The notes beneath the pieces are model-generated. The model did no database searches and had not been told where the DNA came from. It saw only the letters and a list, made by a program, of their open reading frames with translations. Positions 30,690-37,337 of a stretch of 37,337 nucleotides of DNA are shown piece by piece. Position 1 is the stretch's first letter. The number at the start of each line of letters is the position of its first letter. A program made the position numbers and the translations under genes. Source of the DNA: Spirochaetota bacterium (lineage in GTDB: Bacteria; Spirochaetota; Spirochaetia; Sphaerochaetales; Sphaerochaetaceae). The stretch lies in the NCBI GenBank assembly GCA_023401595.1, contig JAEXDQ010000022.1, forward strand, positions 1-37,337, written 5' to 3'.

Positions 30690-31307
30690 ATGAAGGACGT
30701 GAAGATAATCGGCATAACCGGCGGGTCTGGGTCGGGGAAATCGACGATTGTACGAAAAATCTCGGAAGTGTGTTCCGATTTCGTTTTTATCGCTCAGGAT
30801 AGTTATTATCGTTCGGCGGAATATTTCAACAATGAGAATATCACAGCCTTCAATTTCGACCATCCCGATGCTTTCGACACAGAACTGCTCCATAAGCATC
30901 TCTCCATGCTGAAGCAAGGAGAGGCCATCGACATGCCGCAGTATGATTTCGTCCGTTCGCGGAGGAAGGAGGAGACCGTCAGGGTGACGCCGCGGCCTCT
31001 GGTCATCATTGAAGGGCTGATGGTCCTGTATGACCGTCAGATCCGTGATTTGCTTGATTTGAAGCTGTACGTGGATACTCCTGACGACATCCGGTTCATC
31101 AGGCGGCTACGTCGCGACATCAGCGAGAGAGGGCGGACCGCCGAGTCCGTGATCACGCAATACCTGGAGGTGGTCCGGCCGGGACACTTCAATTTCATTG
31201 AACCTACGAAGGAGTACGCAGATCTGATCATTCCTGAAGGTGGCTACAATGAAAACGCCTTGCAGGTACTGATTCCGTTCGTCAGGGAGCTGTCGATGGG
31301 TCTGTAG
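30690..31307 (+). CDS. udk: uridine kinase
   Basis: 205 residues from ATG 30690 with GAGGAGG 8 bases upstream; an upstream in-frame start at 30657 lacks a ribosome site. The P-loop GGSGSGKST is at 11-19, then AQDSYYRS (the substrate Asp/Tyr motif), FDHPDAFDTELLHKHL, MPQYDF and VIIEGLMVLYD, and RLRRDISERGRT, the lid motif of uridine kinases. Phosphorylates uridine and cytidine with ATP or GTP in the pyrimidine salvage pathway. Its 3' end overlaps the convergent yidD by 26 bases. Confidence 0.94.
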   Translation: MKDVKIIGITGGSGSGKSTIVRKISEVCSDFVFIAQDSYYRSAEYFNNENITAFNFDHPDAFDTELLHKHLSMLKQGEAIDMPQYDFVRSRRKEETVRVTPRPLVIIEGLMVLYDRQIRDLLDLKLYVDTPDDIRFIRRLRRDISERGRTAESVITQYLEVVRPGHFNFIEPTKEYADLIIPEGGYNENALQVLIPFVRELSMGL

Positions 31308-31629
31308 GGTTGTCTTTCCCCCTCTTTTTTCTGCGGGGTCTGCGGAAGATGATGTATGGATCGCGAATCTGTTTCCATGAAAAACTGTCGGGAACTGGAT
31401 CGACTCCACCCATGAACGCTCCATTGCAACGGAGTATTCTTGCGAGTCCCAGTATGCCGCCCTTCAATACTCCGTGCTTGTGGACGGCGTCGAGCATGAA
31501 TGCGGAGCAGGTGGGGCGATAGATGCACGAAGGGCCGAGATATGGTGAGATCACGGCGCGGTAGAGATGTACCGGCATGAGGAAGATGTTCCTGACCAGT
31601 CGTTTAAGCCTTCCCGGCGATTCTTTCAT
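31282..31629 (-). CDS. yidD: membrane protein insertion efficiency factor YidD
   Basis: 115 residues on the reverse strand. LYRAVISPYLGPSCIYRPTCSAF (quoted in part) is the YidD signature, with Cys35, Cys41 and later Cys68 in LRCNGAFMGGVDPVPDSF. It helps YidC insert proteins into the inner membrane and is associated with the membrane by a short amphipathic helix. Normally it lies near yidC and rnpA; here it is isolated and convergent with udk. The C-terminal tail is strongly basic (RRPRRKKRGK) and longer than in many homologues. No clear ribosome site. Confidence 0.92.
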   Translation of the reverse strand: MKESPGRLKRLVRNIFLMPVHLYRAVISPYLGPSCIYRPTCSAFMLDAVHKHGVLKGGILGLARILRCNGAFMGGVDPVPDSFSWKQIRDPYIIFRRPRRKKRGKDNPTDPSTAP

Positions 31630-31738
31630 GCTGGTAAGGATAATATCTTTTTCCCGTCAAGTACAATGCTTGGCTGTGACATGTTTCACAGATACATCTG
31701 CCGCGCCGAGAAATCAGGGGAAAATCCCGGCCAGGTAT

Positions 31739-31768
31739 TTGACTTAATACCCCGGAATATTGTATAGT
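31739..31768 (+). promoter_or_regulatory. promoter of the 56-residue gene
   Basis: TTGACT, 18-base spacer, TATAGT, with TG just before the -10. The transcript would start near 31775 and meets GGAGGG at 31794-31799. Confidence 0.65.
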
Positions 31769-31806
31769 GAGCCGAATTGTGATGATTTTATTGGAGGGAT
31801 ACGTAT

Positions 31807-31977
31807 ATGCCAGGTAATGTTTCAAAGAACGCACGACGTGAAGGTGAGAAAATCCTGACCAGTCGCTGGGGCGGCGTCATCAAGATGAAGTCCGTTTTTG
31901 AGAACGGCAAGCTTCGTCATGTCGCTTATTGCGAGAAAAGCGGCAATACAGCCAGGAAGGCCAAGGACCTGATGTAA
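31807..31977 (+). CDS. 56-residue basic protein
   Basis: Short frame starting at ATG 31807, 7 bases after GGAGGG, with a good promoter (31739-31768) and a terminator behind it (32007-32033), so it looks like a self-contained single-gene unit. The protein is basic: MPGNVSKNARREGEKILTSR, then WGGVIKMKSVFENGKLRHV and AYCEKSGNTARKAKDLM. Small size, high Lys/Arg content and such a complete transcription unit suggest an abundant nucleic-acid or ribosome-associated protein. I do not recognise a family; it is not L28 or L33. Function unknown. Confidence 0.7.
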   Translation: MPGNVSKNARREGEKILTSRWGGVIKMKSVFENGKLRHVAYCEKSGNTARKAKDLM

Positions 31978-32006
31978 TCGGTGTTCCTTGCCGATCATGT
32001 GGAGGA

Positions 32007-32033
32007 CCTGTGGCATGCCATGGGTCTCTTTTT
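32007..32033 (+). terminator. rho-independent terminator
   Basis: CCTGTGG-CATG-CCATGGG (7 bp with two G-T pairs) followed by TCTCTTTTT, 30 bases after the 56-residue gene. Confidence 0.6.
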
Positions 32034-32238
32034 ATGTTCTAGGGGAATCTGTAGCGAAACAATGTTTTTGTGCGTCCTTAGCGAGGGCTTAAACGTGAAA
32101 TTACTGTGAAAAATAGCTCTTTCTACGGTAAATTTGGGAAAAATGCCTTGTAATTTCTGTATCCAGTTTTTAGACTCTGTGTTATAGTGAATATGAATAC
32201 GTAAAACAACACATGATAACGTCATGAGGAGGAAACAC

Positions 32239-34740
32239 GTGAAACGTCTTTCAAAAACTATCTCTGCAGCGTTGCTGGTCGCCTTGTTGGCTTTTGCCCT
32301 CGTCGGTTGTCAGAGCACCGCGAAGGCCGAGTCTGAGGCCCCTGTAACTGTTGTAGTTCCCGCACCGGCTCCGGTTCCCGCACCTGCCCCGGCTCCTGTA
32401 GTCGAGCCAGCTCCTGCGCCTGCTCCGGTTGTCGAGCCCGCACCGGCTCCCGCTCCTGTCGTAGAAGTAGCGAAGGAGAAACCAGTTACCGCCACGATCA
32501 GCTATTATGGCTATCAGGCGACGGTGGAATCCTACGATGGACAGGCGACGATCGTCTATCCTTCTTTCATCACCAATGAAGAAATTGCTGGTTTCGGCGC
32601 ATATCTCGTCGATCGGTACGGTTCTTGGCTTGATGGGGTGACGTTTGATATCGGTAAACCCGGTGTTCTGACCCTTGCGTACCCGAAGGGGATCAGCAAG
32701 GACGACAGGGCCTACGCTATTGAAGCTGCGGTCGCCGCGGTCGCCGACTATGTCGACGCATTGCTCGCTCCAGCTCCTGAAGCCGCCGCTCCCGCTCCGA
32801 CTCCTGCACCGGCTCCCGTCGTAGAGGTCGTCAAGGAACAGCCCGTTACCGCTACTGTCACCTACAATGGGTATCAGGCGGTGATTGAGTCCTATGACGC
32901 ACGGACGACGATTGCTTATCCTTCTTTCATCACCAATGAAGAAATCGCTGATTTTGGCGCATACCTCGTCGGCCAGTACGGTTCTTGGCTTGACGGCGTG
33001 ATGTTTGAAATCAACGAGCCCGGCGTCCTGACCCTTACATATCCGAAGGGGATCAGCAAAGCCGACAGAGCCTACGCTATTGAAGTCGCGGTCGCCGCGG
33101 TCGCCGATTATGTCGAAAGCCTGTTCGCCACCGCTCCTGTCGCTGAAGCTCCGGCCCCTGTAGCTGAGCCTGCGCCGGCCCCGGCTCCCGCTCCCGTAGC
33201 TGAAGCTCCTGCTCCGGCTCCCGTCGTATATCCCTACGGCGTTACGATGATCGACAAGAATGAAGACGGCGCGAAGGAATTCGACCTGTTCGTCGTTCAT
33301 ACCAACGATGTCCACGCTCGTATCGTTCCTGCCGACGGCGGCATGGGCTACGCCAAGCTCGCGACCCTGTTGAAGATGGGCAAATCCATCACTGACAACT
33401 GGTTGTTGCTTGATGCTGGCGACGTTACCCATGGTACCAACTTGGCTAACATGTTCGAAGGCGAGACTGTAGGCGTTATCCTTGATATGCTCGGGTACGA
33501 CGCTGTCGCTCCTGGAAACCATGATTTCAACTATGGCACCGCTCGTTTGATCGAGGCCGCGAATATCGCCGAGGAGAATGGCTCGCTCAAGGTCCTCGCC
33601 GCAAACGTCGTCGATGAAAACGGATATTTCTTGTTCCAGCCGTATCAGCTGTATGATTTCAACGGTTTTACCGTAGCGGTCATTGGCCTGTCCACTCCGG
33701 ACACCAAGACGAAATCCCATCCGAAGAATACCGAAGGTGTGATTTTCGTTGATCCTACTCAGCCGGACGTGCTTGGCGAAGCCCAGTGGGCTATCGACAC
33801 CGCTCGTGAGCAGGGCGTTGACTTCGTCGTGGTTCTCGGTCATATCGGCCTTGATCCCGATGGTGATTCTGGCTTGACCAGCGATAAGATTTGTAATGCG
33901 CTCAATGGCATCGACCTTTTCGTGGACGGACACAGCCACACGACACTGCCGGAAGGTAAGCTTGTCAACGATACCCTTATCGTCCAGACCGGTGAATACC
34001 TGAAGAATGTGGGCGTCGTGCAGATTCATGTCAAGAACGACAAGGTCACCGGCATGTATCCGATGCTGATTCCCGCCACCGAGATTCTCGATCCTTCTAC
34101 TTCCAAACTCGCCAAGAGTGTCGGAATCACAGAAGTTCCCGATGATCCTGAGGTGCAGGCGTATATCGATTACATGAACAAGCAACTTGAAGCCAAGATG
34201 AATGTCGTGATCGCGAATGTTCCTGTCAAGCTTGATGGTGCCCGTGAGAACGTCCGTACCAAGCAGACCAATCTCTCCAAGATGATCTGTCAGGCTATGA
34301 CCGAAGCTTCCGGCGCTGACTTTACGATCACCAACGGTGGTGGTATCCGTGCTTCCATCGAGGCTGGTCCTGTGACGATCGGCGATGTCAACAACGTATT
34401 GCCGTTCACCAACACGATCGCCGTCGTAGAAGTGACGGGTGCTGATGTCTATGCCGCTCTTGAGCATGGTTACAGCCAGTTGCCCAACACCAATGGCGCT
34501 TTCTCCCAGTCTGACCTGCAGGTCGTCTACAGTAAGTTCTCTCCTGCTGGCAGCAGAATCAAGCGTGTCCTGCTCAATGGTAAGGTAATCGACAAGAATG
34601 CTACCTACAAGTGCGCTACCAATGACTTTATGGCCGCTGGTGGTGACGGTTACACCATGTTCGGTAAGATCGTCCAGGAAGGCAAGCAGTTGAACGAAGT
34701 CCTTATCGACTACCTCTCTGCTCATTATCCTGCGAAATAA
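32239..34740 (+). CDS. lipoprotein 5'-nucleotidase with duplicated N-terminal domain
   Basis: 833 residues, start GTG 32239 with AGGAGG 6 bases upstream; ATG 32224 lies inside that site. Signal MKRLSKTISAALLVALLAF ends in LVGC with Cys24, so this is a lipoprotein. Pro/Ala linkers (PAPAPVPAPAP type) separate two 104-residue copies of an unrecognised domain (starting at residues 75 and 195, period exactly 120) from the enzyme. Residues about 345-833 are the enzyme: HTNDVHARI, LLLDAGDVTHGT, PGNHDFNYG, VVLGHIGLD, DGHSHTTL for two metals, then TNGGGIRAS and TNDFMAAGGDGY from the nucleotide-binding C-domain. It would hydrolyse nucleotides outside the inner membrane for salvage; udk nearby would re-phosphorylate uridine. 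Confidence 0.92.
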   Translation: MKRLSKTISAALLVALLAFALVGCQSTAKAESEAPVTVVVPAPAPVPAPAPAPVVEPAPAPAPVVEPAPAPAPVVEVAKEKPVTATISYYGYQATVESYDGQATIVYPSFITNEEIAGFGAYLVDRYGSWLDGVTFDIGKPGVLTLAYPKGISKDDRAYAIEAAVAAVADYVDALLAPAPEAAAPAPTPAPAPVVEVVKEQPVTATVTYNGYQAVIESYDARTTIAYPSFITNEEIADFGAYLVGQYGSWLDGVMFEINEPGVLTLTYPKGISKADRAYAIEVAVAAVADYVESLFATAPVAEAPAPVAEPAPAPAPAPVAEAPAPAPVVYPYGVTMIDKNEDGAKEFDLFVVHTNDVHARIVPADGGMGYAKLATLLKMGKSITDNWLLLDAGDVTHGTNLANMFEGETVGVILDMLGYDAVAPGNHDFNYGTARLIEAANIAEENGSLKVLAANVVDENGYFLFQPYQLYDFNGFTVAVIGLSTPDTKTKSHPKNTEGVIFVDPTQPDVLGEAQWAIDTAREQGVDFVVVLGHIGLDPDGDSGLTSDKICNALNGIDLFVDGHSHTTLPEGKLVNDTLIVQTGEYLKNVGVVQIHVKNDKVTGMYPMLIPATEILDPSTSKLAKSVGITEVPDDPEVQAYIDYMNKQLEAKMNVVIANVPVKLDGARENVRTKQTNLSKMICQAMTEASGADFTITNGGGIRASIEAGPVTIGDVNNVLPFTNTIAVVEVTGADVYAALEHGYSQLPNTNGAFSQSDLQVVYSKFSPAGSRIKRVLLNGKVIDKNATYKCATNDFMAAGGDGYTMFGKIVQEGKQLNEVLIDYLSAHYPAK
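32461..33131 (+). repeat. tandem duplicated domain coding sequence, 360-bp period
   Basis: Copy 1 begins at 32461 and copy 2 at 32821. Shared blocks include YPSFITNEEIA, FGAYLV, YGSWLDGV, PGVLTL, YPKGIS and DRAYAIE. Long stretches are identical at DNA level, pointing to a fairly recent duplication. Confidence 0.85.
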
Positions 34741-34760
34741 CGTTTGTTATTGATAATTCA

Positions 34761-34798
34761 GGGGCCGTTGCAAAGTCATTTGCAACGGCCCCTTTTTT
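34761..34798 (+). terminator. strong rho-independent terminator
   Basis: GGGGCCGTTGCAAA-GTCA-TTTGCAACGGCCCC: a perfect 14-bp stem, 4-base loop, then TTTTTT. It ends the nucleotidase transcript. Confidence 0.95.
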
Positions 34799-34810
34799 GT
34801 ATGACGAATA

Positions 34811-34829
34811 CCTCCAGCTCGGCTGGAGG
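34811..34829 (+). mobile_element. IS200/IS605 left-end hairpin remnant
   Basis: CCTCCAGC-TCG-GCTGGAGG is a perfect 8-bp hairpin 34 bases before the transposase remnant. IS200/IS605 elements carry such a subterminal hairpin, which their transposase binds as single-stranded DNA. Confidence 0.6.
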
Positions 34830-34862
34830 TTCTGGAAAGCTTAAGCTTTGCACAGGAGATTC

Positions 34863-35213
34863 CACATGGTGTTTGCACCGAAATACAGGCGGCAGGTCAT
34901 TTACGATACTTGAGGCGGAATGCAGCCCCGACCACATACACATGCTGGTGAGCATACCGCCGGAGCTGAGCGAAAGCGGCGTACTGGGGTATCTGAAAGG
35001 CAAGAGCCGTCTGATGATATTCGACAGGTTCGCGAGCTTGTAGTACACAAGTGGGGTAACCATGTGGACACGGTGGGACGCAACGGCAGACGATACAGAC
35101 AGGCACGACGGTCTGGCACGACGGTCTGGCGATACAGGAGTACATCCCCAACCTGCTCAGAGGAGGAGACGGACGAGCAACTGCGGGTGAAAGTTCCTGA
35201 GTTTTCAGCTGGC
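34863..35213 (+). pseudogene. IS200/IS605 TnpA transposase, decayed
   Basis: Three segments of a TnpA-type protein lie in different frames: HMVFAPKYRRQVIYD at 34863-34908, then LEAECSPDHIHMLVSIPPEL and GYLKGKSRLMIFDRFASL up to a stop at 35041-35043, then KWGNHVDTVGRN from about 35048 and IQEYIPNLL near 35130. The HUH motif (HIH) is kept. The stretch between KWGN and VDTVG that normally holds the RHFWCRGYY block is gone, so the catalytic tyrosine is missing. Frameshifts and internal deletions rule out activity. No tnpB is visible. Confidence 0.85.
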
Positions 35214-35264
35214 AAAGCCCAAACCGCAAGCAAGATGTACAAGAATCCGCCACGGAAGTGAGGG

Positions 35265-35369
35265 GGCATCGATAATGTCTCGGCTATACCATACAGGCTC
35301 TCCACCAAGAGCATAAAATACATGGTATAGCCGACTTCCTTCTGAAAACTGGCGATGCCAAGGACGATG
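35265..35369. repeat. nested inverted repeat
   Basis: Outer arms GGCATCG / CGATGCC (35265-35271, 35363-35369) enclose a perfect 13-bp pair TCGGCTATACCAT / ATGGTATAGCCGA (35280-35292, 35332-35344), which encloses GCTCT / AGAGC. The whole could fold as one long structured RNA or cruciform. It lies between the dead transposase and the reverse-strand gene. No gene is seen in 35214-35421. Confidence 0.6.
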
Positions 35370-35421
35370 GCCGTTGCCCTGGTGAAAAAGGACGGCCTAC
35401 CTGCGGTTCTTCTGATTGAAG

Positions 35422-35462
35422 CCGCTCCCCGTTGGAGATTATGTGAAATGTACGGGGAGTGG
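35422..35462 (-). terminator. possible terminator of the reverse-strand surface protein gene
   Basis: CCACTCCCCGT (read on the reverse strand) and ACGGGGAGCGG pair over 11 positions (one mismatch), with a 19-base loop and only a weak T-poor tail CTTCAATC. It lies 17 bases past the stop of the gene ending at 35479. Confidence 0.4.
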
Positions 35463-35478
35463 TTTGTGAAAAACAGGT

Positions 35479-37125
35479 CTATTTACGTTTCTTGCGGAAA
35501 TAGACGATACATGCCGCAAGAATGAGCATTCCGACGATTATCAGGACTACGACCAAGGCCATATTGGAACCGCCCTGTGAGGGAAAGACCGGCGGTTGGG
35601 AAGTGGTAGCGGAAGGAGCGGGCGGCTGTGGGGCAGGGGCTGTCACCGGGCTGGATTCGATAGAAATTGCTTTTTGGGGACCGATGATTTTTACTGTTTC
35701 AGTAGAGCCAGCGACTTCATTACCCTTCGCGTCCAAAGCGACTGCTCTGATATCAAGCGTGCCCTCGCCCCAGGACGTGTCCCATGTTATGTCGTGGCGG
35801 AATTCATAGATGGAGAGCTGGTTTTTCCAATCGGAAGTGAAATTTCTCTTCAATCCGATGGGTTTCTCAAATTCCGCTACCTTTTTTTCGTCGTTGGATA
35901 CTTCGTATCTGACCGAAGATATTGGATTCGCCATGCTGAACGCATAACGTGATTTTGACGGATCCGTTACGGTGATGTCCCCGTCATCGTTCTGTATGGG
36001 GGTGACTACGCCAAAGAATGAGATGGTTTTGCCAGGTTCCGCCGCAACGCCGTCATATACGTCGAAATCGACGTCCTGGCCGATGGGAAGATATGTGGAG
36101 TACATGTTTTCACCTTCGCTTTCTCCTATTTGCGCTCTGGTGTATTGCATCGTATCTCCGGAGGAGAACGCTTCAAAGGCTCCCATCTTTGAAGAACCGT
36201 CGGCGAGAATCACCTCAGGTTCGCCGATATCATAGTAGTGACAGGTCAAATGATCGTTGAGCCTGTGCGTCTTTTGCAATATTCCGATTTCCACCGCGTT
36301 GGTCGCACAATATGCGTTCACGTTGTAGATATAGAAATTGACGTCTCCGGTCGTATACTCAAGTCCGTCGTTGTATTGCCATTTGTCAAGCAATTCAACA
36401 AAGATTGGATTGCCTTGATGTCCGTAAAGAATGCCAGAAGCGTTCCAATAACCGACATACGGATCGAGGTACATTCTTTGTCCCATCGCGTCCGCTTCGG
36501 CCTGCACGGCCGAAAGATGGTTGGAAGGTGAGAATCTCGAAAGCACCTTTACCGGATTTGTTCCGATCGTAATCTCGCGGCTCAACGTTTCCGTCCGGCC
36601 GTCCGTATGATTGATCGTAACGAGAATCATGTAATTTTCTCTTTCTAGCGGTGTCCAAAAGCCCTGTCCCCAATTGTTTCGGTTTGAGTTCTCGCTTTCA
36701 TAGACGCCTCCGGAAATAACCGCGGCGAATACTTCGTCGGTCACGGTCATTTTCCGGTATGAGTCCGCAAAGCTTCCCGGTATGGTTTTATCCCAGACCA
36801 GATCCGGCATCTGTACCGACGGTAGCGTCGTATCGTCTCCGTTGAAGAAATTGAACCCTGAGAAACCGGAGTAATAATCGACCGTATGGGGATAGTAGCT
36901 TTCCATTCCCCGGACTGGGATATCGCCTCCTACAGGGTATAACTCTATGATCACGTCGGCCGCATTCAGTCCCTCTCCCTGGCCGATGACATAGAAATCA
37001 CGCCCGTATTCGATTGTGGATTCCCTCTCGCTCGGAAACGTCAGCTCAAGAGACGCCGCCGGGAGCAGGGACACGCAAGTGATTGTCAGTAAGCAAATTG
37101 TAAGAAAACGGGTTTTGTTTGTCAT
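35479..37125 (-). CDS. exported protein with C-terminal membrane anchor
   Basis: 548 residues from ATG 37125 (an ATG at 37134 would add three). A signal peptide (KTRFLTICLLTITCVSLLPAAS) leads into a beta-rich extracytoplasmic region with many Tyr/Trp/Asp (for example YGRDFYVIGQGEGLNAADVI and WNASGILYGHQGNPIFVELL). Near the end is a Pro/Ser/Thr spacer (SPVTAPAPQPPAPSATTSQ), a hydrophobic span NMALVVVLIIVGMLILAACI and a short basic cytoplasmic tail FRKKRK. It is a type I anchored periplasmic or surface protein. I do not recognise the family. There is no ribosome site; TACAAT at 37135-37140 (reverse) could be a -10 leaving almost no leader. Confidence 0.75.
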   Translation of the reverse strand: MTNKTRFLTICLLTITCVSLLPAASLELTFPSERESTIEYGRDFYVIGQGEGLNAADVIIELYPVGGDIPVRGMESYYPHTVDYYSGFSGFNFFNGDDTTLPSVQMPDLVWDKTIPGSFADSYRKMTVTDEVFAAVISGGVYESENSNRNNWGQGFWTPLERENYMILVTINHTDGRTETLSREITIGTNPVKVLSRFSPSNHLSAVQAEADAMGQRMYLDPYVGYWNASGILYGHQGNPIFVELLDKWQYNDGLEYTTGDVNFYIYNVNAYCATNAVEIGILQKTHRLNDHLTCHYYDIGEPEVILADGSSKMGAFEAFSSGDTMQYTRAQIGESEGENMYSTYLPIGQDVDFDVYDGVAAEPGKTISFFGVVTPIQNDDGDITVTDPSKSRYAFSMANPISSVRYEVSNDEKKVAEFEKPIGLKRNFTSDWKNQLSIYEFRHDITWDTSWGEGTLDIRAVALDAKGNEVAGSTETVKIIGPQKAISIESSPVTAPAPQPPAPSATTSQPPVFPSQGGSNMALVVVLIIVGMLILAACIVYFRKKRK

Positions 37126-37293
37126 AGTGACCATATTGTAAGCTACAATTTCGCAGACCGCTAGGTTTTTTAGCTGTGAGTACAGGTGTTGACGTGAAGT
37201 CCATTTGGATAAAAAAAAGGCTCTATGCAGGAATCTGGGGGATGAAGAGAAGAGAAAAAGTCAATAAGAAAGAAAAGGTATAGAAAAAAGGGA

Positions 37294-37337
37294 ATGGAAC
37301 TCTACTATTGTCAAGTTACCAAACAACAACAAAGAGA
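37294..37337 (+). CDS. possible start of a gene running off the right edge
   Basis: ATG 37294 follows AAAAAAGGGA and stays open to the end of the window, reading MELYYCQVTKQQQR. Fourteen codons are too few to judge. The 37141-37293 stretch before it is purine-rich and holds no gene or clear promoter that I can support. Confidence 0.2.
   Translation, partial: MELYYCQVTKQQQR

Noticed and set aside
32251..34725. 824-residue open frame antisense to the 5'-nucleotidase gene
   Set aside because: It mirrors codon bias of the sense gene; no start signals or protein motifs, and the sense strand has full family motifs.
1..37337. CRISPR arrays, rRNA genes or complete tRNA genes
   Set aside because: No regularly spaced repeats, rRNA-like sequence or complete cloverleaf was seen.

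Overview
The window is the right-hand part of an integrated tailed-phage genome (about positions 1-22100) followed by ordinary bacterial chromosome (about 22150-37337). The chromosomal run rplY (L25/CTC) - pth - tilS - ftsH is the order known from spirochaetes such as Borrelia. Together with the moderately high GC content and the lipoprotein-rich, signal-peptide-rich gene set, this suggests a member of the Spirochaetota, perhaps a Sphaerochaetaceae-like or treponeme-like gut organism. The assignment rests on synteny and protein character only; there is no rRNA in the window.

Prophage, left to right on the + strand: the tail of a DnaC-like helicase loader, two small regulatory-type genes, an HNH endonuclease, a pair of palindromes just before the terminase genes, small (P27-type) and large terminase, HK97-type portal, ClpP-like head protease, HK97-fold capsid, a probable capsid cement protein bracketed by hairpins, head-tail connector, gp10-like neck protein, tail terminator, tail tube, a G/T tail-chaperone pair with a -1 slippery heptamer, tape measure, and one very large (1514 aa) tail-tip/fibre protein of mosaic composition. 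This is siphovirus-like morphogenesis order, with genes overlapping by a few bases through most of the run. Two AT-rich paralogous lipoproteins follow (moron-like, with their own extended -10 promoter), then two small tail-fibre/tip proteins. A reverse-strand cassette comes next: two 33-residue membrane peptides and an excisionase-like HTH protein, driven by a consensus promoter beside a 32-bp perfect palindrome. Then comes lysis: a small coiled-coil membrane protein, a holin-like protein and an overlapping inner/outer spanin pair, closed by a rho-independent terminator. No integrase and no endolysin are visible; the integrase and left att site must lie left of the window.

Between the phage terminator and rplY is a good promoter followed by what looks like a decayed tRNA-Gln, a plausible remnant of the integration site. 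The chromosomal genes are a translation/protein-quality group (rplY, pth, tilS, ftsH, lepA), in which pth appears to start with CTG. They are followed by a secreted beta-barrel-like protein, aldose 1-epimerase (galM), uridine kinase (udk), convergent yidD, a 56-residue basic protein, and a lipoprotein 5'-nucleotidase carrying two copies of an unrecognised domain on Pro/Ala linkers. After a strong terminator there is a dead IS200-family transposase, a nested inverted repeat, and a large exported protein with a C-terminal membrane anchor on the reverse strand. The last ~200 bases are purine-rich with no convincing gene.
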